Position numbers and translations under genes: made by a program. Below are positions 51,610 through 64,000 of a stretch of 64,000 nucleotides of DNA, in pieces. Source of the stretch: Epiperipatus broadwayi (Eukaryota > Onychophora > Udeonychophora > Euonychophora > Peripatidae); NCBI GenBank assembly GCA_028023455.1, contig JAQFVV010006311.1, forward strand, positions 1,366,001 through 1,430,000, in the 5' to 3' direction. The notes under the pieces are model-generated. The model searched no databases and was not told the DNA's origin. It saw only the letters and a list, made by a program, of their open reading frames with translations. Numbering within the stretch: position 1 is the stretch's first letter; each line of letters opens with the position of its first letter.

Positions 51610-54110
51610 ATATATTTATATAAAAATATTTTATAAAATTTGGTCTGAATTAAGTAAAATATGTTTTTGTTAAATACTTTTTAAAATCCAAGTGCAAAAA
51701 GGATATGCACATTTGTATAAAAATGTAAATGATGTGAAATAAAAAAAAATTTATATTTCAAAGGATGCTTTTATAAAATTGATCTTGGCAATAAAAAAAA
51801 ATTATTTTAAAGACTTCATAAGTGTCAACAAAACTAATAATCAAAGGTTATATGTTCACGTTAACTTTAACTAAATAAGCAATTTTACACAAAGTAAGCA
51901 TAACAAATTTTTTAAAACAGCAGCAATCTATTCTGAAAATATTTGGAAAATATATAAATTAGAAAAAATAAATAAATTCAGCTCTAGTCTGATTAATTTT
52001 TGAAAGAGGATGCCTGTAATTCTCAATATATCAGAAAAAAAAAAGAAGCAGGGAATATAGCTCCAGAAAGCCAATTTGAAATCTGAAAGAGTATGCTTTC
52101 AGGTAAGTCTAAATACTTACAGTAAATGCTAAATCTACAGCAATCAAAAGTAAAAAAAAAAATATTCAACTGAAATTGCAATAATCAATTTAAAAAAAGC
52201 CTACAAAATTATTTTTTTTTTTTATATTAATCTCCAATTTTATACTTATAGTACTACCAGCCAAACAAAAATACTTCAATAAAAGAAAAATGAACAGTGT
52301 TTCAAATGCCAATACATAAAAAAAAAAAAAAACAAAGACAACATATCCTCATGATTTAACGAAAAAAAGTGGCTAATTTATGATTTTAATGTATTAAACT
52401 TATTCCCAAGAAAATAAATGAATTAGTTTAAAGTTAACTGATTATAAGTTTGCTTATAAATAATACATGCATTTGTTTTAAAAATGAATTTATAAATATA
52501 TACGCATTTTAAAATTAATATTTTCAAATGAAAAGAAAGAAAAATATTACTAATATAAAAAATGAAATAGTTATGCAAACCACAAGAAAATTATTATGTT
52601 AATGTTTATTAAAACAAACTATTAAAGATTGTTAATGTGTATGTGTAACTAGAGAATGAAATTGAATATTTTAACTTATCCTCATAAATCGGAATTAAAA
52701 TCATGCAAATTTTAATTTGTAATAATTTTTCTCATGCCTCCCGAATATCCTTTTGTAGTAGAAATAATTTTCTAAATTTATTGAAAAAAGTTGATATATA
52801 TTGTAGCCATGTCAAATAGGAAAGTTAATAATTAACAGAATTATAATTCCAAAATCTTGTTAAATAAAGGGTTAAATTATACAACATTAATAATTAATAG
52901 CATTTTCTTCTTTATTGTAAAACCATAGTAAATAAAGTGTTGTGCTTTGTTTTGAGTATGTGCATGTGAGTTACTTTATGTTTAATCTCAAACATATATT
53001 TCTATACAAAAAACAAATAAAAAATAGTTTATAAAATTAATTTAGGAAAATGAAAAAGAATGGGGAAAGTCTTAAAGTTATCAACTCCATGATAGAAGTT
53101 TTAACTAAGTTTTAATTAAAAATGCAGAATTTCAGAATGTTTGCATTACAAATATATATATACATTCCTATGTTTTCCCTTTTTCTATTTCCAATGGCAA
53201 TTAATATCAACATAGCATTTTCCTTCTTGTGCTTTTTAAAAAGCAAGCATTGATAATGGATTGTAAGAGTGTAGTTTAGTTGTGCTGTTTATTAATAAAC
53301 ACCTTATAAAGAGTTGGATTGAAATAATTAAGTTTGATAAGCTATAAAAGAGCTATCAATAAAAAATATTTGGTCAATGAGTCTACATTTTGGAAAGAAT
53401 ATGATATAGAATAGCATGGACTATCAGATTTTTTTCTTATTGTGAAAATCACTGGCCTATGTGTGTGTATATATATGTGTGTGTCTGTGCTAGAAATTGA
53501 AAAATCAGAAAGGATCCATTATAAATCAAATATGCATTGGTTTTCTACATATGTATAAGTTAAATTTTAAAGAAGGATCTGCTAAGAAAACTCTTATAGT
53601 TCATTCCCAACTCCACAGAAAAGAAAGGAAGTTATTCAGCTTACATGACCTAGCATGAAGAAAAAATTTAATCACTCCATTGAACATCTGATAACATTAA
53701 TTAACTTTGTATCTATTGCAAATAAATTTATTTGTTTTACAAAGTAGAATTAGCATCATTTTAATATTTCAATATAATTAGAAAGTTACAATGTTATAGT
53801 TAGTTATTAAGATATTACAAAATTGACCTCTTCTTTTATTTTGCTGTAATATTTTATATAAATACAATTTAGTCACTCTATTTTTCACAATAAAAAGTTT
53901 TTGCTAAAAAGTTATGTCATACCTATCATAGACTTAATAATATAATTAAATGTATGCCAGTTAAAAAATGGACCAATATATGGTGAACATTACTTACTAT
54001 TGGCAGAGATCTGATGACAAAGGAAAAATATATTATATATCATAAGATCCATGTTTTGTTATTACAATTGTATAATTTTTTTATGAATAATATATTATAC
54101 ATTGAAGAGA
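51610..54110. other. AT-rich stretch, no feature seen
   Basis: About 2.5 kb. It contains several poly-A runs and a short TG/TA repeat near 53460-53485. No gene, repeat family or RNA recognised. Confidence 0.55.
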
Positions 54111-54682
54111 GAAAAGAAGGAAAAGAATGCTAATAATGAAATAAGANNNNNNNNNNNNNNNNNNNNNNNNNNNNNNNNNNNNNNNNNNNNNNNNNNNNNN
54201 NNNNNNNNNNNNNNNNNNNNNNNNNNNNNNNNNNNNNNNNNNNNNNNNNNNNNNNNNNNNNNNNNNNNNNNNNNNNNNNNNNNNNNNNNNNNNNNNNNNN
54301 NNNNNNNNNNNNNNNNNNNNNNNNNNNNNNNNNNNNNNNNNNNNNNNNNNNNNNNNNNNNNNNNNNNNNNNNNNNNNNNNNNNNNNNNNNNNNNNNNNNN
54401 NNNNNNNNNNNNNNNNNNNNNNNNNNNNNNNNNNNNNNNNNNNNNNNNNNNNNNNNNNNNNNNNNNNNNNNNNNNNNNNNNNNNNNNNNNNNNNNNNNNN
54501 NNNNNNNNNNNNNNNNNNNNNNNNNNNNNNNNNNNNNNNNNNNNNNNNNNNNNNNNNNNNNNNNNNNNNNNNNNNNNNNNNNNNNNNNNNNNNNNNNNNN
54601 NNNNNNNNNNNNNNNNNNNNNNNNNNNNNNNNNNNNNNNNNNNNNNGAAAAGAAGGAAAAGAATGCTAATAATGAAATAAGA
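54111..54682. other. Assembly gap (500 N) with identical 36-base edges
   Basis: 54147-54646 is exactly 500 N. The 36 bases before it (54111-54146) are the same as the 36 bases after it (54647-54682), beginning 'gaaaagaaggaaaag' and ending 'gaaataaga'. Any reading frame drawn across the N run is meaningless. Confidence 0.95.
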
Positions 54683-55065
54683 GAGGGGTGTAAAAAAGAA
54701 AGAGAGAAAAAGAAAGAGAGATAGAATAAGAGAAAATGCTAATTGTAACCTACTAGAATAAGAGGGGTGTGTGAGAAAGAGAAAAGAGAAAGAAGAGATA
54801 ATGCTAATAAAAAAATGAGAGAAGGAGAAAAAAGAGAAAGAAATATATGAAAGTAATGACATGGAGGTAATAATAATGATAAAGATAAATGATGAAAAAG
54901 AAAAGAATTGAGAGGGAAAAGAAATGAGAAAAATAATAGAAATGATATATGTAATGGAGAGAGAAAAGAAATGAGATGATGGAAAGATATGAAAGAGAGA
55001 TATAAGAAAAAGCTAGAATAAAGGAGAGAGAAATGAAATGAGATGATAGAAGAAACTCTTAACAA
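54683..55065. repeat. Purine-rich tract with degenerate unit
   Basis: The plus strand is almost entirely A and G with few pyrimidines. 'gaaaatgctaat', 'gaatgctaat' and 'gataatgctaat', with nearby 'agaggggtgt', recur at spacings of about 60-80 bases (about 54660, 54733, 54798), suggesting a decayed tandem repeat. The Ser/Phe/Leu-rich minus-strand frames here are composition artefacts. Confidence 0.65.
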
Positions 55066-58000
55066 ATATTTTAAATGGGCTGAGATGATAGAAAGATGTG
55101 AGAAATTACATGAAAAGAAATGGAATAGAATTAAAATGATATAAAATGAAATATAAATAAGAGACCCTAAATGACTCGGCTCAGTGGGGTTACAATAAAT
55201 TTAAAGAAAAGAGATGATGATCCAGAGATGTACAATCAAATAAAACTCAAATCCAACACTGCTGAACTATACCGACTATAGTATATTAATAATAATCTAA
55301 TACTAAACCATACCAAGGATTATTTAAAAATCACTAATCCATAATTACCATATTAATCCTACCAATCAATCATACACTCTCTGAATAAGACTAATGATAC
55401 TTTGTTTTACAAGATTATCTTTCAGAATTATATTTACTAAAACAACAAGTGTAAATAACCTCAGGGATTTTAAAACTAAAACTCTTGTGTAAAATTAAAG
55501 TTTAAGTTAAGTTGCCTAATAAAGAATTACTGGGATTAATAAATAAATAAGTGATATCTTAGCTGACCATAAAATAATTATAATATGTTCAATATTAAAA
55601 TAATAAACAAAACAAATATTAATTCACAAAATTTAATGAATCAGTTTAAATTTAAACTAATAATGGCCTATTATCTAAGATATTACTTGAGCAGAGAAAA
55701 GAGCAAGGGCACCTTTAATGCCTTTCCATACTCACAGACAACCACTAAAGACCTCAAATGCAAATGGATTAGAATTCTTTAAATATATATAAGATTTAAG
55801 GTGATGATAGATAATGTGCGGTGAATATAAGATAATGTGCAACTTTTAAAATAATATTAAAATATTCTTCTGAAGTACTAATATTGTTAATCTGATATTG
55901 CATAATCTTTAGTCTGAAAAGATATACTGATAATTTAAAAAAAAATAAACTTTTAACTAAGTATTTAATTATGTATCTGCTATAATGCAATTATCTGTAT
56001 TTATGATTCAATGTGAGAATCATTTACTTTAACATAGTTTTTTTTTTAATTTTCAAGACAATATCAACTATATTTAATTAACTTAGAATATCCTTGTGAA
56101 TTTCTGAAGTGAAGATTCAATAACTTTAAAATTTTAAGATTTTGTGAACTTGGAACCCAAGACAATAATATATTTTCATATAAAAGTAAAACAAAAACTT
56201 TTGAAATAATAACAATTTGATTTATTAATAGTGAGAAGAAATGTTTATAAATGTAGTAGAATACAAACAGTGCCAATACTGCACTAAGATTTTATATAAT
56301 TATTTGCACTCTTAACAGTTTTATTTAATTTACACTAATACACTCAATAACAGACCAAGGTTATTCACTGTTACTTTCTTTTAATAATTATATTTTTCTC
56401 AAAAAAAAAAAAATTTAAACTTAAATTATCATATGTACTTAATAAGCAAACTACCATTCTTCTTTATTAGACTAATTGATAACATTATTGTGTCATCTAC
56501 TAATCAGAATAACACACAGAACTATGTTTATATTGAAAAACCCCAAGCTTAATTTTATTCTCCTCAACTTAACAAATGCTAAGTTGGAATAAGCATATTC
56601 AACAATACTTTTTTAAAAATATTATCACTAGTTTCAAGATATAACTAATAACACAGCTAGGTATATCTTTAAATCAAATTAAGCTAATACTAAAATTAAA
56701 CTAACTTAAGTGTATGGGACAATCATTCATCAGAGATCAGTTATACTTTTTTTTAATAACTTTAGTCCACATAAAATTATTCCCTCAATGTTTTAAAGAT
56801 AATGATGTAACAGACTTACAAATCCAGCGGTGAAATTCTGGATGAAAATATTAAATTATTATGTGTGAATTGCCACTTATACCATATGCATATTTAACAT
56901 ACTTTAAAATAAATATAACTTATTGTTGGTTAGCTTGTGCAATAAAATTATCATAGCAGCACAATTCAAACATTGATATACCTATGAGCCTTAAATTAGC
57001 TACAACTACCTGAAGAAATACATTTCCTCAAACAAGCATATCTTGTCATCACAAATTTAAAACAAATCCAACATCACCTACTGTGGTGGAATTAGCGTTA
57101 AGTCATCATGAATGATAGGCAAAAAATACAAAAATACTAGGCTCCTCAGAACTGGAAAAGAATGTGGTGTCTTTCAAAAATACCTAACCTTGAGGCAGAA
57201 ATGAAGATACCTGGAATTCATCTACAGTGTATCTGGGAACAGGAAAGATGCACCAGAAAAGCACAATCCTCTCATGGGATTTCCAATGCTTATAAATGTT
57301 ATTGTCATCACTGAAAAATACAATACAATAACCCTCCTTTGGAAATACGCACTATCAAATCATGGAAATACAATACAATAAGGATGGAGAATTTTATCTA
57401 CTCCATAAGCATATTCAAAAACTATTAACTAAGCCTAATTCTTGAGGCTAACAAATTCTATCTAATAGCAAGATATATACTTCACTTAAACTAACTAAGT
57501 TATTTCCAAAAAATTTATAAAATACAAAACGTATATCCAATGTTCGAACCAACAAAGCAAACTATGTGTCAAATGACTACTGTAGAAAATACTTTAAACT
57601 CAAATGCATATAAAATTCTAGGCAAGGCACAATGCACACATAACAAAATATTAAATGCTAAAAATATAGTACTAGTGGATTTTTAAAATTGTAAATTAAA
57701 TGCAAGAATATTTATTTCTCGGTGAATATAAAATATTTGTAATTATTATTAATATAACATTCATAAAACAAATGAATGGATATTCTCTGATAAACTTCTT
57801 TAGTAAATTTAAAATAAAAATTGAGTAATACATCCCATTTATAAGAAAATAAGACTGTGATATCTAAATCTCTATAATAAAATTATTAAATAGAAACTAG
57901 CTAGTGTAATGCTTGATAAATAAACTAAATCTATTTAAGAATGGCAAAAAAACATTTGCTCATTCAAATAAACCTATTTCATTTTAAAATTATAACCCTA

Positions 58001-61000
58001 GTTTACCTGTATATTTATGCAAAAGTGTTACAAAAAAAATTAATAGCATAAATATTTTATGTTTTTTTTTTTTAAAAACCAATAAAGCAGACCATAAAAA
58101 AAAAAAAAAACAAAAACATTAATCTAAGTTCATATTTCCGCTCCGTGATGATTTTTCCATTTCATAACGTGTAGACAATTTATCCAGGTTGAGATATCGA
58201 TTTGAATTCGAAGTTTCAACTAATTCATTTATATACATGGCAATCATTTTCAAATGAAAATGTTCAATCGTTCATTAATAATATATTTTTTTAAACAATT
58301 TAAAAAAAAAATCAAATAATAAGATTAAGCCGGCATGAAACGAAATAAATTCTTCAGCTGAACACACTTTAATTTATTTATAGGATCCCGAGTTCAAAAT
58401 TGCATATAATAATAATAATAATATATATTTCTTTATCTCAAGTTCTTTATCCTCTTTTAGGAAAACGCTTCTTTTAAAATATAGTTTTTTTTAAATAGTT
58501 TCCTAATAATATTCCAAGACATATTTATTTTTAAAATTAATTTCTTTTGCTTACTTTTAAATATGAGAGTAGAAATTTTTTTACTGTTCAAAACATTTCT
58601 CTGTTTATATGATATAATTAATGCCATAAAGTTATTTTTAAATACTGGCAAGTATGACCATTTATAATGTACTCAATAACTATTAATTTATTATTAATCA
58701 TTATAGATTGCTTTAAAGTTTTATTTCGAAATATGTGTCCTTTCTTATGGTGCAAATAAGAATTATCCTTTAAAATGTATATATTATTTGTTTGTGTATA
58801 GCTAAACAAATCATTTTTATATATGTCAAGATATAAGTAATAACTTTTTTTTTTAAAAAAAAAAAATCATTCTTTATATTTTCACTGTAATCGAATGTAG
58901 CAGCTTCTTTATAATGTTCTTTTTTAAACTTTTTAAAAAAAAATTTCTCTCTTTTTTTTTTTTACATATACTTTTAATCTAACAGGAAAAATAATTAGCA
59001 TTTTATTTTCAAAATAGTTTAATACAACCGAACGCTTATCTATGGAAATGCTTAATAGTTTGTTCCTTAACCTTGTTTCTAAGTAAAGAAATTTAAACAA
59101 GTTAAAGTCATTTACTATGTGAGACACTTTAGTTATTCTAGACATTTTTAACTATAATTTCTATGCCTTGACTGAAATTCAAATTGTCAAAAAAACGAAT
59201 TACCTTTTCTTTTAGCCCTCCTTCATTACAAGATGATTTTAAATATTTTAGACAGACTTGTATTTTTTTTTAGAAATATCAAGTTCTTATAAAAAATACT
59301 TTTATTAATAAAATTTTTAAGATCCACACTAGTTGAATCGAAACAAGTTCAGTCCCAGAATGGTCCCTCGATATCCGTTTTATCTCACAATTTTTCATCC
59401 ACCTACAATTCATTTAAAAACCAATAAAAATTATTTTTTATTAAATTTTAATATTCTGACAAACCAGCTGTGGAATCAATCTACTGACATAATCAATATA
59501 ATTTTCCCATACCACGTGACCTTTAGCTACAAAGTCAAAATTTTATTATTAACAAATATTATGCAATAAATGTTTTTTAATGATATTTTACATAACACAA
59601 TAGTAATAAATATGAAATTCAAAGTTATACCTTTTACTAAACCCTTAAATATTTCATTTAAAATAGTTTTATCCACACATTTGCTTTATTTACTTATTTT
59701 AAACAATATGGGAGTTAAATTATTTTTTTATTCTTATGTTTCCATGTCTCTGCATGCACATATTCTCACATACTTCTGGCGTTACATTAATTGTTTAAAA
59801 TTATTTTTAAAATTACAATAAAATGTTAATGATTATTTAATCTAACTAACTTTTATAACTGAAATGCTAAACTATAAAACTAATAATAAATATTCTTATT
59901 TCTTTTTAATAAAAACTTACATATCATTTCTTTTTTAAAATTTATTACTTACTTATTCCAACTTAATAATAATATCTTATTATTATTCTTTAGACATTAG
60001 AATGTATGATATGATAGTTATTTTAGATAGTTATTTTAGAATACATTTAATACTATTTATCAATTCACAATTATTTTTTAACATTTACTTATGTTAAATT
60101 ATTACCTAACATCCCTTATCAAACCAACTGACACTATTAAAATATTTAGATTATCCTATTTTAATAATTAACTAAGTTAATTTCCATTTTTTATCATCAT
60201 TATTTTTTTTTTTAAATCCGAAATTTTAAACAAAAGTTTAAGCTAAGATAACCTTGATTACCTCTTGGAACTAAATTATAAATTATAAAGGACCATGATC
60301 TGAATAAATCCTGTCATATCACTTAACTTCAAAGACAGGTGATGTAAGTTATAATGGGCATGTTGTTATAAACATCAAAAAGAAATCATGCGCACCCTAT
60401 TATATACATGTTTCCATCAGTTTGTCATTTTGGCATATATTATTAAGCAGAATTATATTATTTCCATTCTTTACATGTCACGTCTAATAATAATAATAAT
60501 CAGAAGAATTTAATTTTATAATTTTATTCACTTTTAATGAAAGTTAAATTATTAACCTACTGCTATAACTTATATATCGACAATGTTAAAAGTAATTATA
60601 TATTTATTCATAAATAAAAGCTTTTTTTATTGAGGTTAATGTTCGCAAATTAAAATTTGATAAAATTAAATTTCTTAAGGCATTTATAAAATATTTTATT
60701 ATTGGTCCTGCATGTGAAAATTTTAAAGAGAATATGAAATGGTAACTATAATACTGGAAATAATTGGTTTCTTTTTTTTTTTTGAAAGTTTTTCTGCTGA
60801 TACCTTTATATCTAAAACACAAACGTATGTATTATTAATAATAACAAATATAAATATACTTTAATCATTACTTGCTGATTTTTTTTTTTTCTGAAAAAAA
60901 AAAAAACACCAATTCTTTTATCATCATTTTTTCACCTTTTAAAAACATTGACAAAGAAAACTACAATATACTCGAAGCTATTTGTAATCTAAGACGAAAA

Positions 61001-61642
61001 AAAAATAAAATAAAAGCATGCTAATATAAACAAAAAAATTCCCATTGCCCTCAAATGAATTCAGTCTATATAATTATGTATTTACATTAAAATAAGATAA
61101 ATAATTCAGAAGTAAAATTAATAAACAATTTGTATCTGAAACAGGTATATATAAACAAATACAGTTACACTAAACAAATTAACTGCAAATGCAATGCACA
61201 TATACATTAAATATTGTAATGTATTATATGAAAAAAAGTGAATATACTAATTTCGTTTTTGCAATAATAATTGCTATTTTTGGAGTTGTCCATTTTGGTT
61301 AAAAAAATTAATAATGTGAGATGTTATCACAATATACTCTGTTATTATATACATATTGCATTTTCCAATTTATAAGTCTGCCTACACTTTTATTATAAAT
61401 TATTGAATCAGTATAGCCTATTTTAGGATATCTAACCCTACTAATCATTAAAACAATTCTCAACAAAAGTGAGATATAAAAGAGAGAAAATTAATAAAGA
61501 AGAGAACCATGAAAATTATTCATCAATTTGATAATTGTTATGTTAAAGCATCATAAGATAATTAAGTTCTAAAGTTAAATAATTAATTGTGAATAATAAG
61601 TGGATAACAGTTTATTTATAAAAGTAATATATAATATTGTTT
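55066..61642. other. AT-rich stretch, no confident feature
   Basis: About 6.6 kb without a recognisable gene. 55160-57650 is somewhat less repetitive and slightly richer in C and G, with short direct repeats near 57310-57380 ('gaaatacaatacaataa' type), and could be an old unidentified element. All open frames here are short, with no domain. Poly-A and poly-T runs are common after 58000. Confidence 0.45.
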
Positions 61643-62122
61643 GAGCTATTGATATGCTCTCTATATTACATTTTTGTAAATACAAGCTTATAAAAGTAAT
61701 GTCATGTTATGTATGACTTGTTTTTTTATTATTATTATAATTTTACCTTTAAGGCTTTGGCTATGCTAAGGCTATTAAAATATGGTAGATCTGAATTTGG
61801 TTCAGTTCCATATAAAGACATTTTCATGTCCGAAAATTTCAGAGTTTCTACTTAAATATTACATATGAAATAAGGGCTGGGTTTTGATTTGATGTTTTAG
61901 ATCTAGTGTCTGAATATTAGCTATTCACTGAGATGAGCCATAAGCTCAAAACCAGTTGGTCTGGAGATAGGAATGTTCTGGATAAAAATTTTAAATATTT
62001 TCTCATACCGCACTCATCAATTAAGAGCTTTTTTAAGCTATTGGGACACTCTCTATATTATATTTTTGTAAATACAAGCTTATAAAAGTAATGTCATGTT
62101 ATACATGACTTGCTTTTTTTTT
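61643..62122. repeat. 85-bp direct repeats around a 306-bp core
   Basis: 61643-61727 and 62034-62122 match closely through 'tttttgtaaatacaagctta' and 'aagtaatgtcatgttat'. The core holds 'ccataagctcaaaac' and 'tggtagatctgaatttggtt', which resemble interior blocks of family A ('ccataagctagaaac', 'atagatctgaacccagtt'). It may be a diverged family A relative. The direct-repeat termini alternatively suggest a very small LTR-type element, but no primer site is visible. Confidence 0.55.
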
Positions 62123-64000
62123 TTGATTATTATATAACATTTTACAATAATTATGATGAATTAAGTTCATTTTACAGATAATGTTAGTACTAAATTAAAT
62201 CATTTATTTTATTACACCAATATATAATTTAAAATAAAATAAATATATAATGTGAATATATGTGTGAGCATGCTTGCAATCACAAATAAAATATTGACAA
62301 ATTAATAGTGTGTAAAATGATTTGATAAATAAAATTAGCTTTATTAAATCCAAAGTTTATTAGGCAAAATAATATCAGATGTTACTGCTAATGATCTTAT
62401 GTGACACCTAAGATAAGACAAGTTTAATTAAATAATTTATAAAATGAAAAACTGGAAATACAATTTTTAGTATTGTTGTTGATTGTTATTTAATTTTTCA
62501 TAAATTTTAGCTATATATATATAAGTAAAAATATGAGCAAATATTCTTTAACTTTTTCTTATATTGTATCATCCAGCGATATCTCTTAGGATTTATATGA
62601 TTTACATGCTTTGTATTCAGTGACCAAATTAATGTAATTAAATAATTTGTATAATAGAGAAGAAAGAACCAGTTTTTAATTTATTTGAAATGTGTTAGAA
62701 TTCTATACAAGAATTCACTAGTCTACACCGCATCTTTATTAGTTACTAATAAAAATTATATGCTACACCTGGAGGATTGTGTTTTCTAATACAGCATTGG
62801 CAATTAATTTGGTAAAGGAACAATGGTTGGATTTCCCTATTAGTAATAAACAAATAGACAACAACACAAGTTACCTATGATTTATTAATTATAATTATGA
62901 CTATTTTAAAAACTAAACAGAGAATAATAATATAAAAAAACCAGAAAAATTCAAATGCTATTAAACACTATTGTTTTCTAAGATTCAGATTTTCCTCAGC
63001 CTGATTCAACACAGCATTTGCTATCTTTATAATTAAAGAGAAAGTGATCACTTAAATTTATGTAATAAAGTTTCTTACTGATAAGTTTAATTGTTCACAT
63101 ATTGTACAGTGTAGATTACTATGCATGGATTTATTAATCCTGAGAGGGATCCATTATGCACTCTTATTACAGCTTGTAAATGGTCCAGGATTCAAAGCTT
63201 CAGGTGGGTGATAGCTTCAGTCATGGCATTATTGCAACTTTAGAAACGAAGAAAACATCAGCAAATGAACTCTTCTCTATTCACACATATTCTAATGATT
63301 CAGTCCATTGGTAAGAATAGCTTAGTGTAATTTATATAACCTCACAAAAATATTAATTTATATCAAATGACTATTTCAGATCACATATAACACCAGGCAA
63401 AAGAAGACCAACATCTGAGCCACGATGCACAATGTATTTTCTTTTTTATTCTCCTGATTTTTAGTCTACTGCACACATCCTGATGGATCCTGATAACTTT
63501 AATAACATTTAACATATTTTTGTTTCAAAATTATATTTTTCTAACCTTTGGTTGCTATCTTTAATTATAGTGAAAGAATGCAGTTATTTTACTTTAAGTA
63601 TTTACAATTATTTTGCGATAAGAATTTGTTTTTTTTATCTTAGAAAAAAAGTCCAAGTAACATTTTGTTATTCTCTTTATACCTTTTTTATTTCTTTAAC
63701 TTAAAAAATATATATATAACCCATGGTTATCAAAAAAAAATACAATCAGATATTTAAAAAGAAAAATATTTTCTTTTCGGAACTTGGTAATTTAAAATTC
63801 TAAATTTCCAATGCAACTTGTACAAAACAAATACAGTACAATACCTCTGCAGTAAATGACAAGAATATTTTTTAGAGTGTTTAACCTTGTTTTTATTCTT
63901 AATAATCCTTAACTTTAGCTTCTCAGTTAATCATATTAATACTGAATTACCATTTAGGCTTATTTAATAATGTCCTTCCGAGATCAACAGAGTTTAAATC
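62123..64000. other. AT-rich stretch, no feature seen
   Basis: No recognised gene. 63140-63500 is less AT-rich and could be a remnant of something, but translation in all frames shows no domain I can name. Confidence 0.45.

Noticed and set aside
54095-54862. Open frames running through the N gap on both strands
   Set aside because: They exist only because N codons are not counted as stops; the rest is low-complexity purine-tract translation.
58080-61030. Numerous poly-A and poly-T runs as processed pseudogene tails
   Set aside because: No gene-like sequence adjoins them. They are common throughout the AT-rich background.

Overview
The window is strongly AT-rich eukaryotic DNA. It is densely packed with retroelements and DNA-transposon relics, and I find no host protein gene, no rRNA gene and no convincing functional tRNA gene. 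The mix points to an invertebrate animal: an RTE-like LINE, a CR1/Jockey-like LINE with (ATT)n tails, Ty3/gypsy elements (one with two gag zinc knuckles), a dead mariner and tRNA-derived SINEs. I cannot name the phylum. The coding capacity is almost entirely transposon-borne. One LINE ORF is full length (14491-17478, minus) and one is 5'-truncated but open (42219-44378, plus).

Layout. 1-14.4 kb: fold-back repeats (60-1345; 2413-2737; 5806-6760; 13048-13342), a heavily decayed LINE (7240-10160) and a LINE-B fragment (11042-12228). 14.47-17.77 kb: a complete RTE-type LINE with a 3' (GAT)n tail, inserted in an (AT)n stretch. 18-32 kb: more hairpin elements, a second LINE-B fragment, a recent 202-bp tandem duplication, tRNA-Val-like SINEs, a mariner pseudogene with nested insertions and a 5'-truncated RTE copy. 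32.28-34.12 kb: the longest LINE-B copy, broken by a stop and frameshifts.

The main structure is 37063-51609. It is best read as one old minus-strand LTR retrotransposon with unusually long LTRs of about 2.4 kb. Its short internal region has a tRNA-Lys-like primer binding site and a gag-like reading frame but no pol. Its right-hand LTR was later split by three insertions: a block of (ATT)n arrays and three LINE 3' ends (42052-45987), an internally deleted Ty3/gypsy element (46594-49857) and a small fold-back (51297-51520). The uninterrupted left LTR preserves the empty sites, so the order of events can be read from this window alone.

51.6-64 kb is mostly featureless AT-rich sequence. It holds a 500-N assembly gap whose two edges are the same 36 bases, a purine-rich tract beside it, and a pair of 85-bp direct repeats at 61.6-62.1 kb.
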